Source of the DNA: Desulfogranum japonicum DSM 18378
GTDB lineage: Bacteria; Desulfobacterota; Desulfobulbia; Desulfobulbales; Desulfobulbaceae
NCBI RefSeq assembly: GCF_000429945.1
Contig: NZ_AUCV01000005.1
Location: forward strand, 145,553-209,552
DNA length: 64,000 bases
Direction: 5' to 3'
Part shown: piece by piece, positions 46,081-54,996 of the stretch
Numbering within the stretch: position 1 is the first letter of the stretch
Layout of the letters: every line of letters begins with the position of its first letter
Made by a program: the position numbers and the translations under genes
Notes under the pieces: generated by a model
The model's database searches: none
Seen by the model: only the letters and a program-made list of their open reading frames with translations
Told to the model about the DNA's origin: nothing

Positions 46081-47035
46081 AGATGTTCTGGATATGACCT
46101 GCGATGTTGCCATAGTTGGTGGCGGTCCTGCTGGTCTGGGGGCGGCTGTTGCCTTGAAACAGGCTGGTGTGGCCAACGTTACGGTTCTGGATCGTGAGTC
46201 AGAACCTGGCGGTGTTCCCCGGCACTGCGGTCATCCTCCCTTTGGCATTGTTGAGTTCAAGCGGATATGCTCTGGTCCTGTGTACGCCCGCAGGCTTGTG
46301 CAAAAGGCCAGGGAAGAAGGTGTTAAGATACTTTCACGAACCACGGTTCTTGCATTGCATCCTGGTGGCGAGCTGTCCATAGCGTCGCCACAGGGGCAGG
46401 GAACCGTTACAGCTTCAAAGGTCGTGCTGGCAACCGGAGTGCGGGAAACGCCACGAGCCGCACGACTTGTCTCTGGTGGCAGGATGCATGGTATCTGCAC
46501 TACTGGAGCATTGCAATCCATGGTCTATCTGAAAAATCTTATTCCTTTTCGAAAACCGGTTATCATTGGCTCTGAAATTGTCAGCTTTTCTGCATTGCTG
46601 ACATGCAGACGTGCTGGGATAAAGCCTGTGGCGATGTTGGAAGAAAATGCGAGCCCTTCTGTCGTCTGGCCTGTTAAGTATGCGGCCGCTTTACTGGGCG
46701 TCCGTCTGCAGTGTGAATGCCAACTGCTTTCCATTTACGGGAATGAACGGGTAGAAGGAGTGCAGATACGCGATAGGTTTGGGGTTGTCAGGGATCTTGA
46801 ATGTGATGGGGTGCTGTTTACCGGGGCATTTACTCCCGAGGCGTCGTTGGTTCGGATGAGTCATCTGCAAAGCAATAAGACCAGTGGCAGTCCTGTAATA
46901 GATGAGACGGGGCATTGTTCTGATTCTGCATATCTCGCTGCCGGTAATCTGCTATCACCTGCGAATGTGGCTATGAAATGCTGGGCTGATGGGCGGAGGA
47001 TTGCACGTAGTATCTGTTCGGAGATTGCAGCCTGA
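46073..47035 (+). CDS. NAD(P)/FAD-dependent oxidoreductase subunit (TrxB/NOX-like)
   Basis: A 320-residue pyridine nucleotide-disulfide-type flavoprotein. The FAD motif is VAIVGGGPAGLGAAVALKQAG, followed by the cofactor-linked VVLATGVRETPRAARLVSGGR and the late ATG-like AYLAAGNLLSPANVA. It overlaps the GlpA-like gene and is probably the second subunit of a two-flavin dehydrogenase, as in glp-like clusters of several anaerobes; the third, DUF1667, protein of those clusters is not found here. Confidence 0.82.
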   Translation: MTKDVLDMTCDVAIVGGGPAGLGAAVALKQAGVANVTVLDRESEPGGVPRHCGHPPFGIVEFKRICSGPVYARRLVQKAREEGVKILSRTTVLALHPGGELSIASPQGQGTVTASKVVLATGVRETPRAARLVSGGRMHGICTTGALQSMVYLKNLIPFRKPVIIGSEIVSFSALLTCRRAGIKPVAMLEENASPSVVWPVKYAAALLGVRLQCECQLLSIYGNERVEGVQIRDRFGVVRDLECDGVLFTGAFTPEASLVRMSHLQSNKTSGSPVIDETGHCSDSAYLAAGNLLSPANVAMKCWADGRRIARSICSEIAA

Positions 47036-47106
47036 TACTGATTTCTGAGAAATCGTCTACAGCTGAAGTGCAGGTGAACAGGAAACAGAACTTATGGGAA
47101 AGAGCT

Positions 47107-48552
47107 ATGACAGTCCTTGCAATTGATCAGGGGACAACCAGTACGCGGGGTATTGTGCTGGATGATACCGGAGTGGCGGCGGTAACAGAGCACCTGGAGC
47201 ACCGACAATATTATCCGGCTTCCGGTTGGGTTGAGCACGATTCTGAAGAACTGCTGGCCAATATCTGCCGTTGTGTGGATTCCTGCCCTCAGGCTACTGT
47301 CATAGGAATAGATAACCAGGGAGAAAGCTGTCTGGCATGGGATGCAGAAACCAAGCGCGCTATCTGTCCCGTGATTGTCTGGCAGGATCGCCGGACTGCC
47401 GGTATTATCGAACAGTTGCAGGTTGAGGGGTATGAGTCTGTTACCCTCGAGTTGGCAGGCCTTCCCCTTGATCCGTATTTTTCTGCCTCAAAGCTTGCCT
47501 GGATATTTCGTCATGTTCCTGAAGCAATAAGATTACATAAGAAGGGCAGGCTTCGCTGTGGAACGACGGATGCGTTTTTTCTTGATCGGCTCACCGGCCA
47601 TTTTGTGACTGATATCACTACTGCCTCACGGACTTCCCTTATGAATATTCATACCGGTCAGTGGGATGAACAGCTGTGTGATGTGTTTGGTGTTCCCATT
47701 GAAGTCTTGCCTCAGATTGTTCCGACAACTGGTGATTTTGGCGTCCTGAGCTGGCATGGTAGAAAGATTCCAGTGACCGCCAGTGTGGTTGATCAACAGG
47801 CGGCTCTCTATGGTCACGGTTGTCGAAGGATGGGGGAGGCTAAAATCACCTTTGGTACAGGAGCTTTTGTGTTATCTGTCACCGGTCCCAGGCCTTTGCA
47901 GGCTACGGATAAAGGGCTTCTGCCTACGGTAGCCTGGCAGTTTTCAGGTGCTTCACCTGTGTATGCTCTGGATGGAGGCGTGTATGCCGCAGGGGCGGCA
48001 ATCAACTGGGCCAGATCTCTTGGCCTGTTTCGTGATTTTTCCGATATCAACGGCTTTACCGGGCAAACAGCTGTGGAGAGAGGGCTCTGTTTTGTACCTG
48101 CCCTGAGTGGGTTAGGGTGCCCGTATTGGGATCGGAGTGCCGCCGGATTGTGGATCGGACTTTCTCTGGAGACAACTTCTCGTGATCTTGTTCAATCTAT
48201 CCTGGAAGGCATTGCCTTGCGCGCTGCAGAAGTTGTTGCAGCCATGGATAACATTCTTGGGGCCAGTAACCGGCTCTCCATTGACGGAGGACTGTCTGTG
48301 AACCCTTATTTTTGCCGATTCCTCGCAGATGTTTGTGATCGGCAGGTATGTGTGCAGCAAAGTAGTGAGCAAACTGCACTGGGGACAGCCCTTCTTGCCA
48401 GTCAGGCATGTGGCAGAACGTTGCCTTCATATGAGCCTGATGTGTGTTTTTTTGAACCGCAAACGGTCAGGTCACATTTGCTTGACAGGTACCGGGAAGC
48501 GGTGGAAAAATCCCGTGGGTGGTATGTTGATGGATGTATTACGCCATCGTAG
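47107..48552 (+). CDS. FGGY-family carbohydrate kinase (glycerol-kinase-like)
   Basis: A 481-residue kinase of the FGGY family closest in pattern to glycerol kinase: LAIDQGTTSTRGIVLD, SGWVEHDSEEL, VIVWQDRRTAG and the ATP-site LSGLGCPYWDRSAAG. In glycerol kinase the substrate-binding pair is Arg-Glu in NQRET; here it is NQGES, so the Arg is replaced by Gly and the substrate may differ. ATG at 47107 follows GGGAAAGAG; an upstream ATG at 47068 is possible. It is the third gene after the two flavoproteins. Confidence 0.84.
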   Translation: MTVLAIDQGTTSTRGIVLDDTGVAAVTEHLEHRQYYPASGWVEHDSEELLANICRCVDSCPQATVIGIDNQGESCLAWDAETKRAICPVIVWQDRRTAGIIEQLQVEGYESVTLELAGLPLDPYFSASKLAWIFRHVPEAIRLHKKGRLRCGTTDAFFLDRLTGHFVTDITTASRTSLMNIHTGQWDEQLCDVFGVPIEVLPQIVPTTGDFGVLSWHGRKIPVTASVVDQQAALYGHGCRRMGEAKITFGTGAFVLSVTGPRPLQATDKGLLPTVAWQFSGASPVYALDGGVYAAGAAINWARSLGLFRDFSDINGFTGQTAVERGLCFVPALSGLGCPYWDRSAAGLWIGLSLETTSRDLVQSILEGIALRAAEVVAAMDNILGASNRLSIDGGLSVNPYFCRFLADVCDRQVCVQQSSEQTALGTALLASQACGRTLPSYEPDVCFFEPQTVRSHLLDRYREAVEKSRGWYVDGCITPS

Positions 48553-48900
48553 TTGCTCGCTATACGTGCATTTGATCTTTCTGCAGCCCTTGCACTTCAT
48601 TCTGAATTTTTTTGCTCTGGTGATGGCAACGGAAGGTAAGATCTTGTCGGTTATTTCTTTTTACTGTTGCGGTTTCCAGGCAATTGTTTTTTAAAGGTAA
48701 ATTACAAAAGAGCTCTGCAAATGGAAAACAGCGCAGCAATGATCTCGCCGTCCATGGACATAATGGTGATTACCCATCCAGATCAGTGAAGACAGTATTA
48801 TGATTATGAGAATCTTGAGAAGGCAGCGGCACTGCCGGTACATACAGTGGAGTTATGTTTTTCTCTGCCTTCTTTCGTCGGTGAATCTGCGGAGGTGTGC
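48553..48900. other. Intergenic region before the DeoR regulator
   Basis: About 350 bp. I see no gene. It lacks the TTGACTG operator found at 44615 and 50231, so the regulator is likely transcribed from its own promoter or by read-through from the kinase gene. Confidence 0.35.
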
Positions 48901-49665
48901 ATGACTCCGAGTGCTCGCCAGGCAAAAATTGCTGATATTATACGTCAGCAGAAACGGGTTACGGTCAATGATTTGGCTGAGCGGTTGAAGATTTCCAGGG
49001 AAACCATTCGTCGTGACCTTACTGCTCTGGCCCAAACAGGTGAAGTGCAGAAATTTCATGGTGGAGCTGTTCTAGCCGCAACCGTCGGCGAAGGCCCCTT
49101 TCGTGAAAGGATGGGGGTAAATGTCGGTCCCAAGACCCTTATTGCTGAGAAAGCCACGCAATTGGTTACCAGTAATGAAACTTTGCTCATTGATACGGGG
49201 TCCACCACTGTCTATTTTGCAGAGAAGCTCTGTGCTATACCGCGCCTGACGGTTATCACCAATTCTGCAGAAATAGCTCGGATCATCAGTCTGGCTGATA
49301 ACGGCTCTGAGGCTTTTCTGCTAGGGGGAAAATTCAGTGGCTGTAACAGGCAGACAATTGGTAGCTTTGCTATATCCCAGATGCAGTTCTTTCGAGCCCA
49401 CCATGCAGTTTTGACAATAGGAGCCCTGGATGCGAAATCTGGAATCATGGATTTTTCTGCAGATGAAACCCAGGTTGCCAAGGCCATGATTGCGCAGGCA
49501 GAGCGACTCACAGTTATTGCAGATCAAAGTAAGTTTGATCGTATTGCTTCTTTTCAGGTCTGCGGTTTGGGGCAGATCACCAATCTCGTATGCGACTATC
49601 CTCCCCAGGGAAAGCTTCTCAAAGCGTTACTGGAGGCTAATGTTACTATTTTGAGTGTTTATTGA
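48901..49665 (+). CDS. DeoR/GlpR-family transcriptional regulator
   Basis: The 254-residue regulator has an N-terminal DeoR helix-turn-helix (RQAKIADIIRQQKRVTVNDLAERLKISRETIRRDLTALAQTGEVQKFHGGAVL) and a C-terminal sugar-phosphate-sensing domain (LLIDTGSTTVYFAEKL; LTIGALDAKSGIMDFSADE). These proteins usually repress sugar or polyol catabolic operons and respond to phosphorylated intermediates. The start at 48901 follows GGAGG. Its position between the oxidoreductase/kinase operon and the TRAP transporter suggests it controls both. Confidence 0.9.
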   Translation: MTPSARQAKIADIIRQQKRVTVNDLAERLKISRETIRRDLTALAQTGEVQKFHGGAVLAATVGEGPFRERMGVNVGPKTLIAEKATQLVTSNETLLIDTGSTTVYFAEKLCAIPRLTVITNSAEIARIISLADNGSEAFLLGGKFSGCNRQTIGSFAISQMQFFRAHHAVLTIGALDAKSGIMDFSADETQVAKAMIAQAERLTVIADQSKFDRIASFQVCGLGQITNLVCDYPPQGKLLKALLEANVTILSVY

Positions 49666-49870
49666 ATATCAATCTTCCGTGAAAAGACTTTGCGGTCTTT
49701 TTCTCTTTGTTGTTTCCCTTTCGTAACCTGGCCCGAATTTCTTCAGGGCATATTTTGTAGTGGCTGTGGGGCGCCCGAACAGGCAGTGGTCCGCTGGGAA
49801 GCTGCTTGAGAGTGCTTCTTTTCTTGGCTCTATATCTTTTTCTGAAATGCCTTGACCTGAGTGATTCCAC
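49646..49870 (-). CDS. Possible small basic protein
   Basis: A 74-residue, strongly basic frame on the minus strand (MESLRSRHFRKRYRAKKRSTLKQ...) that starts at GTG with AGGAGG about 16 bp upstream. It overlaps the end of the DeoR gene by about 20 bp. No family is recognised. The basic content could reflect chance. Confidence 0.3.
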   Translation of the reverse strand: MESLRSRHFRKRYRAKKRSTLKQLPSGPLPVRAPHSHYKICPEEIRARLRKGNNKEKKTAKSFHGRLIFNKHSK

Positions 49871-50230
49871 TCCGGGGTAACCTCCTGATTGAGTCTGCGT
49901 GTATCTGCAAGTGCCCGGTGCTACGATGCTGTATGCTCTGCGTCCCTCGCAAGATGACTTCTCGGTCAGTCATGCAAATACTTCGTTTCCCTGACCGCTC
50001 GACAAGTGGTCATCTTTCAAACGGTTAAGTGTTTCTCCAAAATGTTTCATGGAAATATGGTTGGGGAAGGTGCCGTTTTTCTCTTTTCTTATCATACGTG
50101 TTGATTCGTATTTGTATCATATATGTGCGTCAATCCGCTGATATAGTTAAAAATACTGGCTTTTATGTCGCTGCGGTTTTGAGCGTGTACTGTTCTGCAA
50201 CAGAAATCTCATAAAAGTCTCGTTTTAGGG
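49871..50230. other. Intergenic region upstream of the TRAP operon promoter
   Basis: About 360 bp without a credible gene. A stretch near 49970-50010 (TTCGTTTCCCTGACCG) recalls the right end of the 159-bp repeat family but does not align along a useful length, so I do not call it a copy. Confidence 0.3.
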
Positions 50231-50258
50231 TTGACTGTTCAGTCAATCTGTGTAACAA
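50231..50258 (+). promoter_or_regulatory. Promoter/operator module of the TRAP transporter operon
   Basis: TTGACTGTTCAGTCAA is an inverted repeat (TTGACTG-TT-CAGTCAA) and includes a -35 box; TAACAA lies 16 bp downstream as the -10. It matches the module at 44615 in sequence, spacing and in bases further right. It is about 217 bp upstream of dctQ. Confidence 0.6.
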
Positions 50259-50447
50259 ATATGTCATTAATGATCGAAGCAGTCTACTGCTTCTTTCAAA
50301 TTTGTTATAAAACAGTCAAGCTATTACAAAATTGGAAAGCTCACAGGTTTATTGATTTCCATACGCAACTTATGAATCATGGCTTGCAAGCCAAGGAGCA
50401 GGTTGAGAAGGATCAAGCCGTTTGGGCAAAGGATGAAGGGGGCGCTT

Positions 50448-50960
50448 ATGCCGAAAATCATTGTTCAGTACGTTAAATACGTGGATTACATATCGATCAA
50501 GCTGGGTCGATTTACCATGTACTCAATCTTTGTCATGATCGGCGTGCTGCTTCTTGGGGCAATAACGAGAAATATTCTAAACTGGCCGCTATCCTGGACC
50601 GTGGAGATGGCCCAATTCATTATCACAGGCTATTACATCGTCGGTGGTGCATATTCCCTGCAACTGGGAGATCATGTGCGCATGGATTTGATTTACGATC
50701 GATTTTCATCGAAAAACAAGGCCAAAATCGATGTGGCAACCAATGTCTTTCTCGTGTTTTACCTGATTACACTGCTTGTTGGTTCCATCAGCAGCACCAT
50801 GTATGCCATTGAATATAACGAGCGAAAATTTTCCCAGTGGAACCCGTCAATGATACCAATAAAGATTATCATGGTTCTGGGTATTGCCCTGATGTTGCTG
50901 CAGTCTATTTCTACCTTTTTTAAAGATCTTGCCAAGGCAAGAGGAGTTACCATCTCATGA
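50448..50960 (+). CDS. dctQ: TRAP transporter small permease (DctQ)
   Basis: The 170-residue protein has four membrane helices and the DctQ pattern (FVMIGVLLLGAITRNILNWPLSWTVEMAQF; GGAYSLQLGDHVRMDLIYDRFS). It is the small membrane subunit of a TRAP transporter, which uses a sodium or proton gradient to import organic acids and related compounds. ATG at 50448 follows AAGGGGG. The stop overlaps dctM (ATGA). Confidence 0.87.
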   Translation: MPKIIVQYVKYVDYISIKLGRFTMYSIFVMIGVLLLGAITRNILNWPLSWTVEMAQFIITGYYIVGGAYSLQLGDHVRMDLIYDRFSSKNKAKIDVATNVFLVFYLITLLVGSISSTMYAIEYNERKFSQWNPSMIPIKIIMVLGIALMLLQSISTFFKDLAKARGVTIS

Positions 50961-52279
50961 GTTACGAAGCCATTGCCTTGACCATGTCCGGCGGTATGCT
51001 GGCCATGCTGCTCACAGGGCAGAGAATTTTTGCTGCGATAGGAGCGATTTCAGCCGCAGCGGCATTAATGCTGTACGGAAACGGCGCCATAGAGATGCCC
51101 TTCAATGCTGCATTCAAGCTGTTCAACTGGTACCCCATGCTGACCCTGCCGCTCTTTATTTATATGGGTTATATCCTTTCTGAAACAGGTATTGCCGATG
51201 ATCTATATGCCATGTTCCATGTCTGGTTCGGACGTTTACGGGGTGGCCTTGCCATTGGCACCATCGGGCTCATGGTTGTCATCTCTGCAATGAACGGCCT
51301 GAGTGTCGCTGGTATGGCAATAGGTGCAACCATCGCGCTCCCGGAGATGTTACGGCGCAATTATGACAAGGTCATGATTACAGGTGTTGTTCAGGCGGGA
51401 AGTTCGCTTGGAATTCTCGTTCCACCCAGCGTTGTACTGGTGCTGTATGGAATGATCGCCCGTCAGCCTGTGGGGAGGTTATGGCTCGCAGGAGTTGTTC
51501 CGGGCCTGCTCATGGCTGGATTATTTGTACTGTACATAGTTGTCCGGTGCAGACTGCAGCCTGAACTCGCTCCCACGGTCAGTGAGGAAGAACTGGACAT
51601 GCCCTTGAAAGAAAAACTCAAGCTCCTGAAAGCGGGCATTGTTCCTTTCCTGATCTTCTTTTTCATGACCGGGCTCTTTCTCATGGGCGTAACCAGCCTT
51701 GTGGAAAGCTCGGCTGTTGGTGCGGCTGCAGCCACTCTAGCTGCCCTGGCAAAACGTTCCCTGACCAGGGAAATTATGGAAGAGGCTGTCAGAAAAACCT
51801 TGGGGATATCCTGTATGTTCATGTGGATTATCCTTGCGGCCCTTTGTTTTGGTGCAGTTTTTGACGGCCTTGGAGCTGTTCGTGCCATTGAATCCCTGTT
51901 TATTACAAAATGGCAGCTTGAACCATGGCAGGTGCTGGTGATGATGCAGCTGTCCTACATTATCATGGGCATGTTTCTGGACGATACAGCCATGCTGGTT
52001 ATCGTAGCGCCATTGTATGTGCCCCTGGTGATTTCCCTGGGATTCAACCCGATCTGGTACGGTATCCTGTATACCATTACCTGTCAGATTGCCTACATGA
52101 CGCCTCCGTTTGGTTATAATCTGTTTCTGATGCGCGCCATGGCACCGCCTGAGATTACCTTGCCCGATATCTATCGGTCCATAGTTCCCTTTGTGCTGGT
52201 TATGTGTTTTGCCCTGGTCCTGATCATTCTGTTTCCACAGATCGCACTGTGGTTGCCAGATCTGGTTTACGCCCGCTGA
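50957..52279 (+). CDS. dctM: TRAP transporter large permease (DctM)
   Basis: A 440-residue multi-helix permease of the DctM family, the transport subunit of the TRAP system. LFIYMGYILSETGIADDLY, RGGLAIGTIGLMVVISAMNGLSVAGMA, GVVQAGSSLGILVPPSVVLVLYG and the late DDTAMLVIVAPLYVPLV are characteristic. It is translationally coupled to dctQ and followed by dctP. Confidence 0.93.
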   Translation: MSYEAIALTMSGGMLAMLLTGQRIFAAIGAISAAAALMLYGNGAIEMPFNAAFKLFNWYPMLTLPLFIYMGYILSETGIADDLYAMFHVWFGRLRGGLAIGTIGLMVVISAMNGLSVAGMAIGATIALPEMLRRNYDKVMITGVVQAGSSLGILVPPSVVLVLYGMIARQPVGRLWLAGVVPGLLMAGLFVLYIVVRCRLQPELAPTVSEEELDMPLKEKLKLLKAGIVPFLIFFFMTGLFLMGVTSLVESSAVGAAAATLAALAKRSLTREIMEEAVRKTLGISCMFMWIILAALCFGAVFDGLGAVRAIESLFITKWQLEPWQVLVMMQLSYIIMGMFLDDTAMLVIVAPLYVPLVISLGFNPIWYGILYTITCQIAYMTPPFGYNLFLMRAMAPPEITLPDIYRSIVPFVLVMCFALVLIILFPQIALWLPDLVYAR

Positions 52280-52400
52280 CCTTTAACCGCACATACTACG
52301 CCTTTCCTGAGCAATATACGGGAAGGCGTAATGAGAGCGCTTATACACTGGAAAATATTGTACGTACAATTGCAAACATCGACATAACAGGAGAGCAAGA

Positions 52401-53513
52401 ATGAAAGACGAAAAAACAATCGTTGAAACGCCTGAGAAAGAAAACCCACAAAATAGTCGTCGTGAGTTTCTGAAAACCGCCGGTACCGTAGCTGCTGGTG
52501 CTGTGGCCGCTTCTGCAACCACTTTTGGAAAAGCACCCTATGCGTATTCTGCCAGCAATCCGATTAAATGGCGTCTGCAAACGTATTCCGGAGCTCCACT
52601 CGGAGCCCATGTCATCAAACCGCAGATCGAGGCGTTTAACCGGGCCGCTTATGGCCAGATGGAGATCGAACTGTACTATGCTGATCAGCTGGTACCGACC
52701 AACGAGTTGTTCCGGGCCATGCAAAACGGAGTGATAGATGCTGTGCAGAGCGACGATGCCAGCATGGCTTCTCCGGTGGATATTAATGTTTTTGGCGGTT
52801 ACTTTCCTTTTTCAACCCGATACAGTCTGGATTTACCTGTTCTTTTTAAATATTATGGTCTGGATAAAATCTGGAAAGAAGCCTATGACGAAGTGAAAAA
52901 CGTGGAGTGGCTTGGTGCTGGTGCCTGGGATCCTCTGCACATTTTTACGAAAGAACCTATCAGGAAATTGGCTGATATGAAAGGAAAGCGCGTGTTCGGT
53001 GTACCTACCGCCGGTAAGTTTCTTTCCCGATACGGTCTGGTTCCTGTAACCCTTCCCTGGGATGACATTGAAGTGGCCCTACAGACCGGTGAACTTGATG
53101 GTGTTGCCTGGTGTGGTTTTACAGAGGCATATGAGGTTGGCTGGGCAGATGTTTGCAACTATGCATTGCTCAACAATGTCACCGGTGCCTGGTGCGGTTC
53201 GTACTTTGCAAACAGCAAAAGTTGGGCAAAAATTCCACCGCATCTCCAGGAGCTGTTCAAACTTTCCATGGACAGTTCCCACTATTATCGCCAGGTCTGG
53301 TACTGGGGTGGCGAGGCGAAGCTGCGTGTGGAAGGGAAAAAGATGGAGCTGACCACCATTCCTGCTGAAGAATGGGATACTGTGGTAAAGGATGCGCAGG
53401 AGTTCTGGGACGAGTTGGCATCAATCAGCCCAAGGGCGGCAAAAGTTGTACAGATATTCAAAGATTACTCCAAGGTTATGGAAAAAGCCGGCGTACCTTA
53501 TCGCTACAGCTGA
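52401..53513 (+). CDS. dctP: TRAP transporter substrate-binding protein (DctP), Tat-exported
   Basis: The 370-residue DctP protein captures the substrate in the periplasm. A twin-arginine signal is present (NSRRREFL-type: SRREFLKTAGTVAAGAVAAS), which suggests export in a folded state. Conserved TRAP features are NELFRAMQNGVIDAVQ, ADMKGKRVFGVPTAGKFLSRYG and VALQTGELDGVAWCG with the region that holds the ligand-binding Arg/Trp. AGGAGAGCAAG precedes the ATG. The substrate is unknown; the operator shared with the oxidoreductase operon links it to that pathway. Confidence 0.9.
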   Translation: MKDEKTIVETPEKENPQNSRREFLKTAGTVAAGAVAASATTFGKAPYAYSASNPIKWRLQTYSGAPLGAHVIKPQIEAFNRAAYGQMEIELYYADQLVPTNELFRAMQNGVIDAVQSDDASMASPVDINVFGGYFPFSTRYSLDLPVLFKYYGLDKIWKEAYDEVKNVEWLGAGAWDPLHIFTKEPIRKLADMKGKRVFGVPTAGKFLSRYGLVPVTLPWDDIEVALQTGELDGVAWCGFTEAYEVGWADVCNYALLNNVTGAWCGSYFANSKSWAKIPPHLQELFKLSMDSSHYYRQVWYWGGEAKLRVEGKKMELTTIPAEEWDTVVKDAQEFWDELASISPRAAKVVQIFKDYSKVMEKAGVPYRYS

Positions 53514-53530
53514 TGCTACCTTCTCCTCTT

Positions 53531-53573
53531 TTCCCTCCTGCCCATAGAAGTGGCAGGAGGGAAATCCTTTTTC
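53531..53573 (+). terminator. Rho-independent terminator after dctP
   Basis: CCCTCCTGCC and GGCAGGAGGG form a perfect 10-bp stem with a 9-nt loop, followed after six bases by a T-run. It closes the TRAP operon 18 bp after dctP. Confidence 0.85.
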
Positions 53574-53752
53574 TGGGTATTGTATCTATCTCAACTACCG
53601 GTTTCGCCCAGCGTTACCGGGTTGAGAGACAAGCAAGATTGGATAATTTATTTTTTCCGTGGTCCTAAATGTCTTGAAATATGTTTTTTTAAGCCCTTCT
53701 AAAAGGCGGTGTGTTTTTGGGCAAATTCGAACAGGTCATCCTGCCGACAGAC

Positions 53753-54724
53753 TCAGAGCCACTTTTTCTTTTTGAAAAAAGCAAGAAGAAAGCCAAGGAG
53801 AACAATGACAAGCAGGCAAAAAAGGAGAAATCCGTTGGTACTTTTCGCTCCTGGAATTCCCCCTACATTGATGCCAAAAAGGCCTGTCAAAAAGCTCAAG
53901 GGTAAAAAAAGTGCTGTGACCAGGGAAAGTATATACATACGGTGGCTTAAAGCCTCGGAAAGCTGTGCCAGTAATTCTTCCTGGGCAACAATGGCTCGCT
54001 CCCTGATGGAGTCGAGCATTTCAACATGCCGTTTTAACTGGTAACTGCATTCCCGAATTCTTTTTTTACAATTTTTCTGCAACCAGTCCGGTGGAGTAGT
54101 GATGAGATGCTGCAGAGACTCCTGCTGAGGCGAAAGATAACGCCGTAGTCGTATGGCCTGTCTTCTGAGATCTGAAAATTTTGCTTTGTTTTCCTTGTCC
54201 AGGGTATCGAGATTATCCTCGAGAAATTCGAGCCTGTCTTCAAGGTCTTCAATGACGTCTTCATTCCTTTGCGTTATAGCTTCGATCAGGAGAGCGATAA
54301 AGGTTGAAGCTGTGTCTGGTCCTTTACCTTTGCTTAGGAGATCCCTGATATACTGTAATGAGAGCAGGCGGCGGTGATTAGAGGTGATAATGGTTTTTTC
54401 TGTTGCCCATAGCCTGACTGCAACCATATCATCGGGCTCAGAGCCAGGGTTGAGATTGACTCCCCTTAATGCCAAAAAAAGCCCATCATTGATACGTTCG
54501 CTGCGAGGGCGTGATTTCTCATCAAGCAGGTTTTCTTTTACTATGGAATCCAGCCACTCTGCCTGCAGGATCCACTTGAGAGCATGTTCCTGGTTGTAAT
54601 CAAGATGTATCCAATAGAGCAGGGTATCGTCTTCCGGTATGTCTTCTGGAGGAGGCCCTTCAATGATTTTCCAGCCACCCTTTCTGTCCAGGGCTGACAC
54701 TTGAAATTGTGTGGTCGAATTCAT
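53753..54724 (-). CDS. zntB: ZntB/CorA-family metal ion transporter
   Basis: A 323-residue two-helix metal transporter. The long cytoplasmic N-terminus has LFLALRGVNLNPGSEPDDMVAVRLWATEKTIITSNHRRLLSL, which is ZntB-like, and the pore region after helix 1 is LTGLFGINVGGIPG, where CorA has GMN and ZntB has GIN. That supports zinc transport by a ZntB-like channel. No regulatory gene is adjacent. Confidence 0.88.
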   Translation of the reverse strand: MNSTTQFQVSALDRKGGWKIIEGPPPEDIPEDDTLLYWIHLDYNQEHALKWILQAEWLDSIVKENLLDEKSRPRSERINDGLFLALRGVNLNPGSEPDDMVAVRLWATEKTIITSNHRRLLSLQYIRDLLSKGKGPDTASTFIALLIEAITQRNEDVIEDLEDRLEFLEDNLDTLDKENKAKFSDLRRQAIRLRRYLSPQQESLQHLITTPPDWLQKNCKKRIRECSYQLKRHVEMLDSIRERAIVAQEELLAQLSEALSHRMYILSLVTALFLPLSFLTGLFGINVGGIPGAKSTNGFLLFCLLVIVLLGFLLAFFKKKKWL

Positions 54725-54996
54725 CCTGTACCTTTTGAATATACTTGCATGAAATAGAGCTGGTTGCGAGGGGGGTAGTGTTCAGGGCCCGGGAAAACAA
54801 AGTATCTGATCTTGTTGGTTTTGTAACTCATTCTCCTGACTGTTTCAAGGGATCAATACAGCTAGTATAGAAGCCTTGAGCCAGTCATGAGGGTGAGCAG
54901 ATATCCTGCGCAACTTTGAATAGTTATTGGTTTTCGCTCCCTGTAGTCTGTTCGGGATACTTTGAGAAAAGGCTGTACCTGTACGAAAATTGCAGT

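Noticed and set aside
49970..50012. Similarity to the right end of the 159-bp repeat family
   Set aside because: Only about 16 bases resemble the family and the terminus is not preserved.
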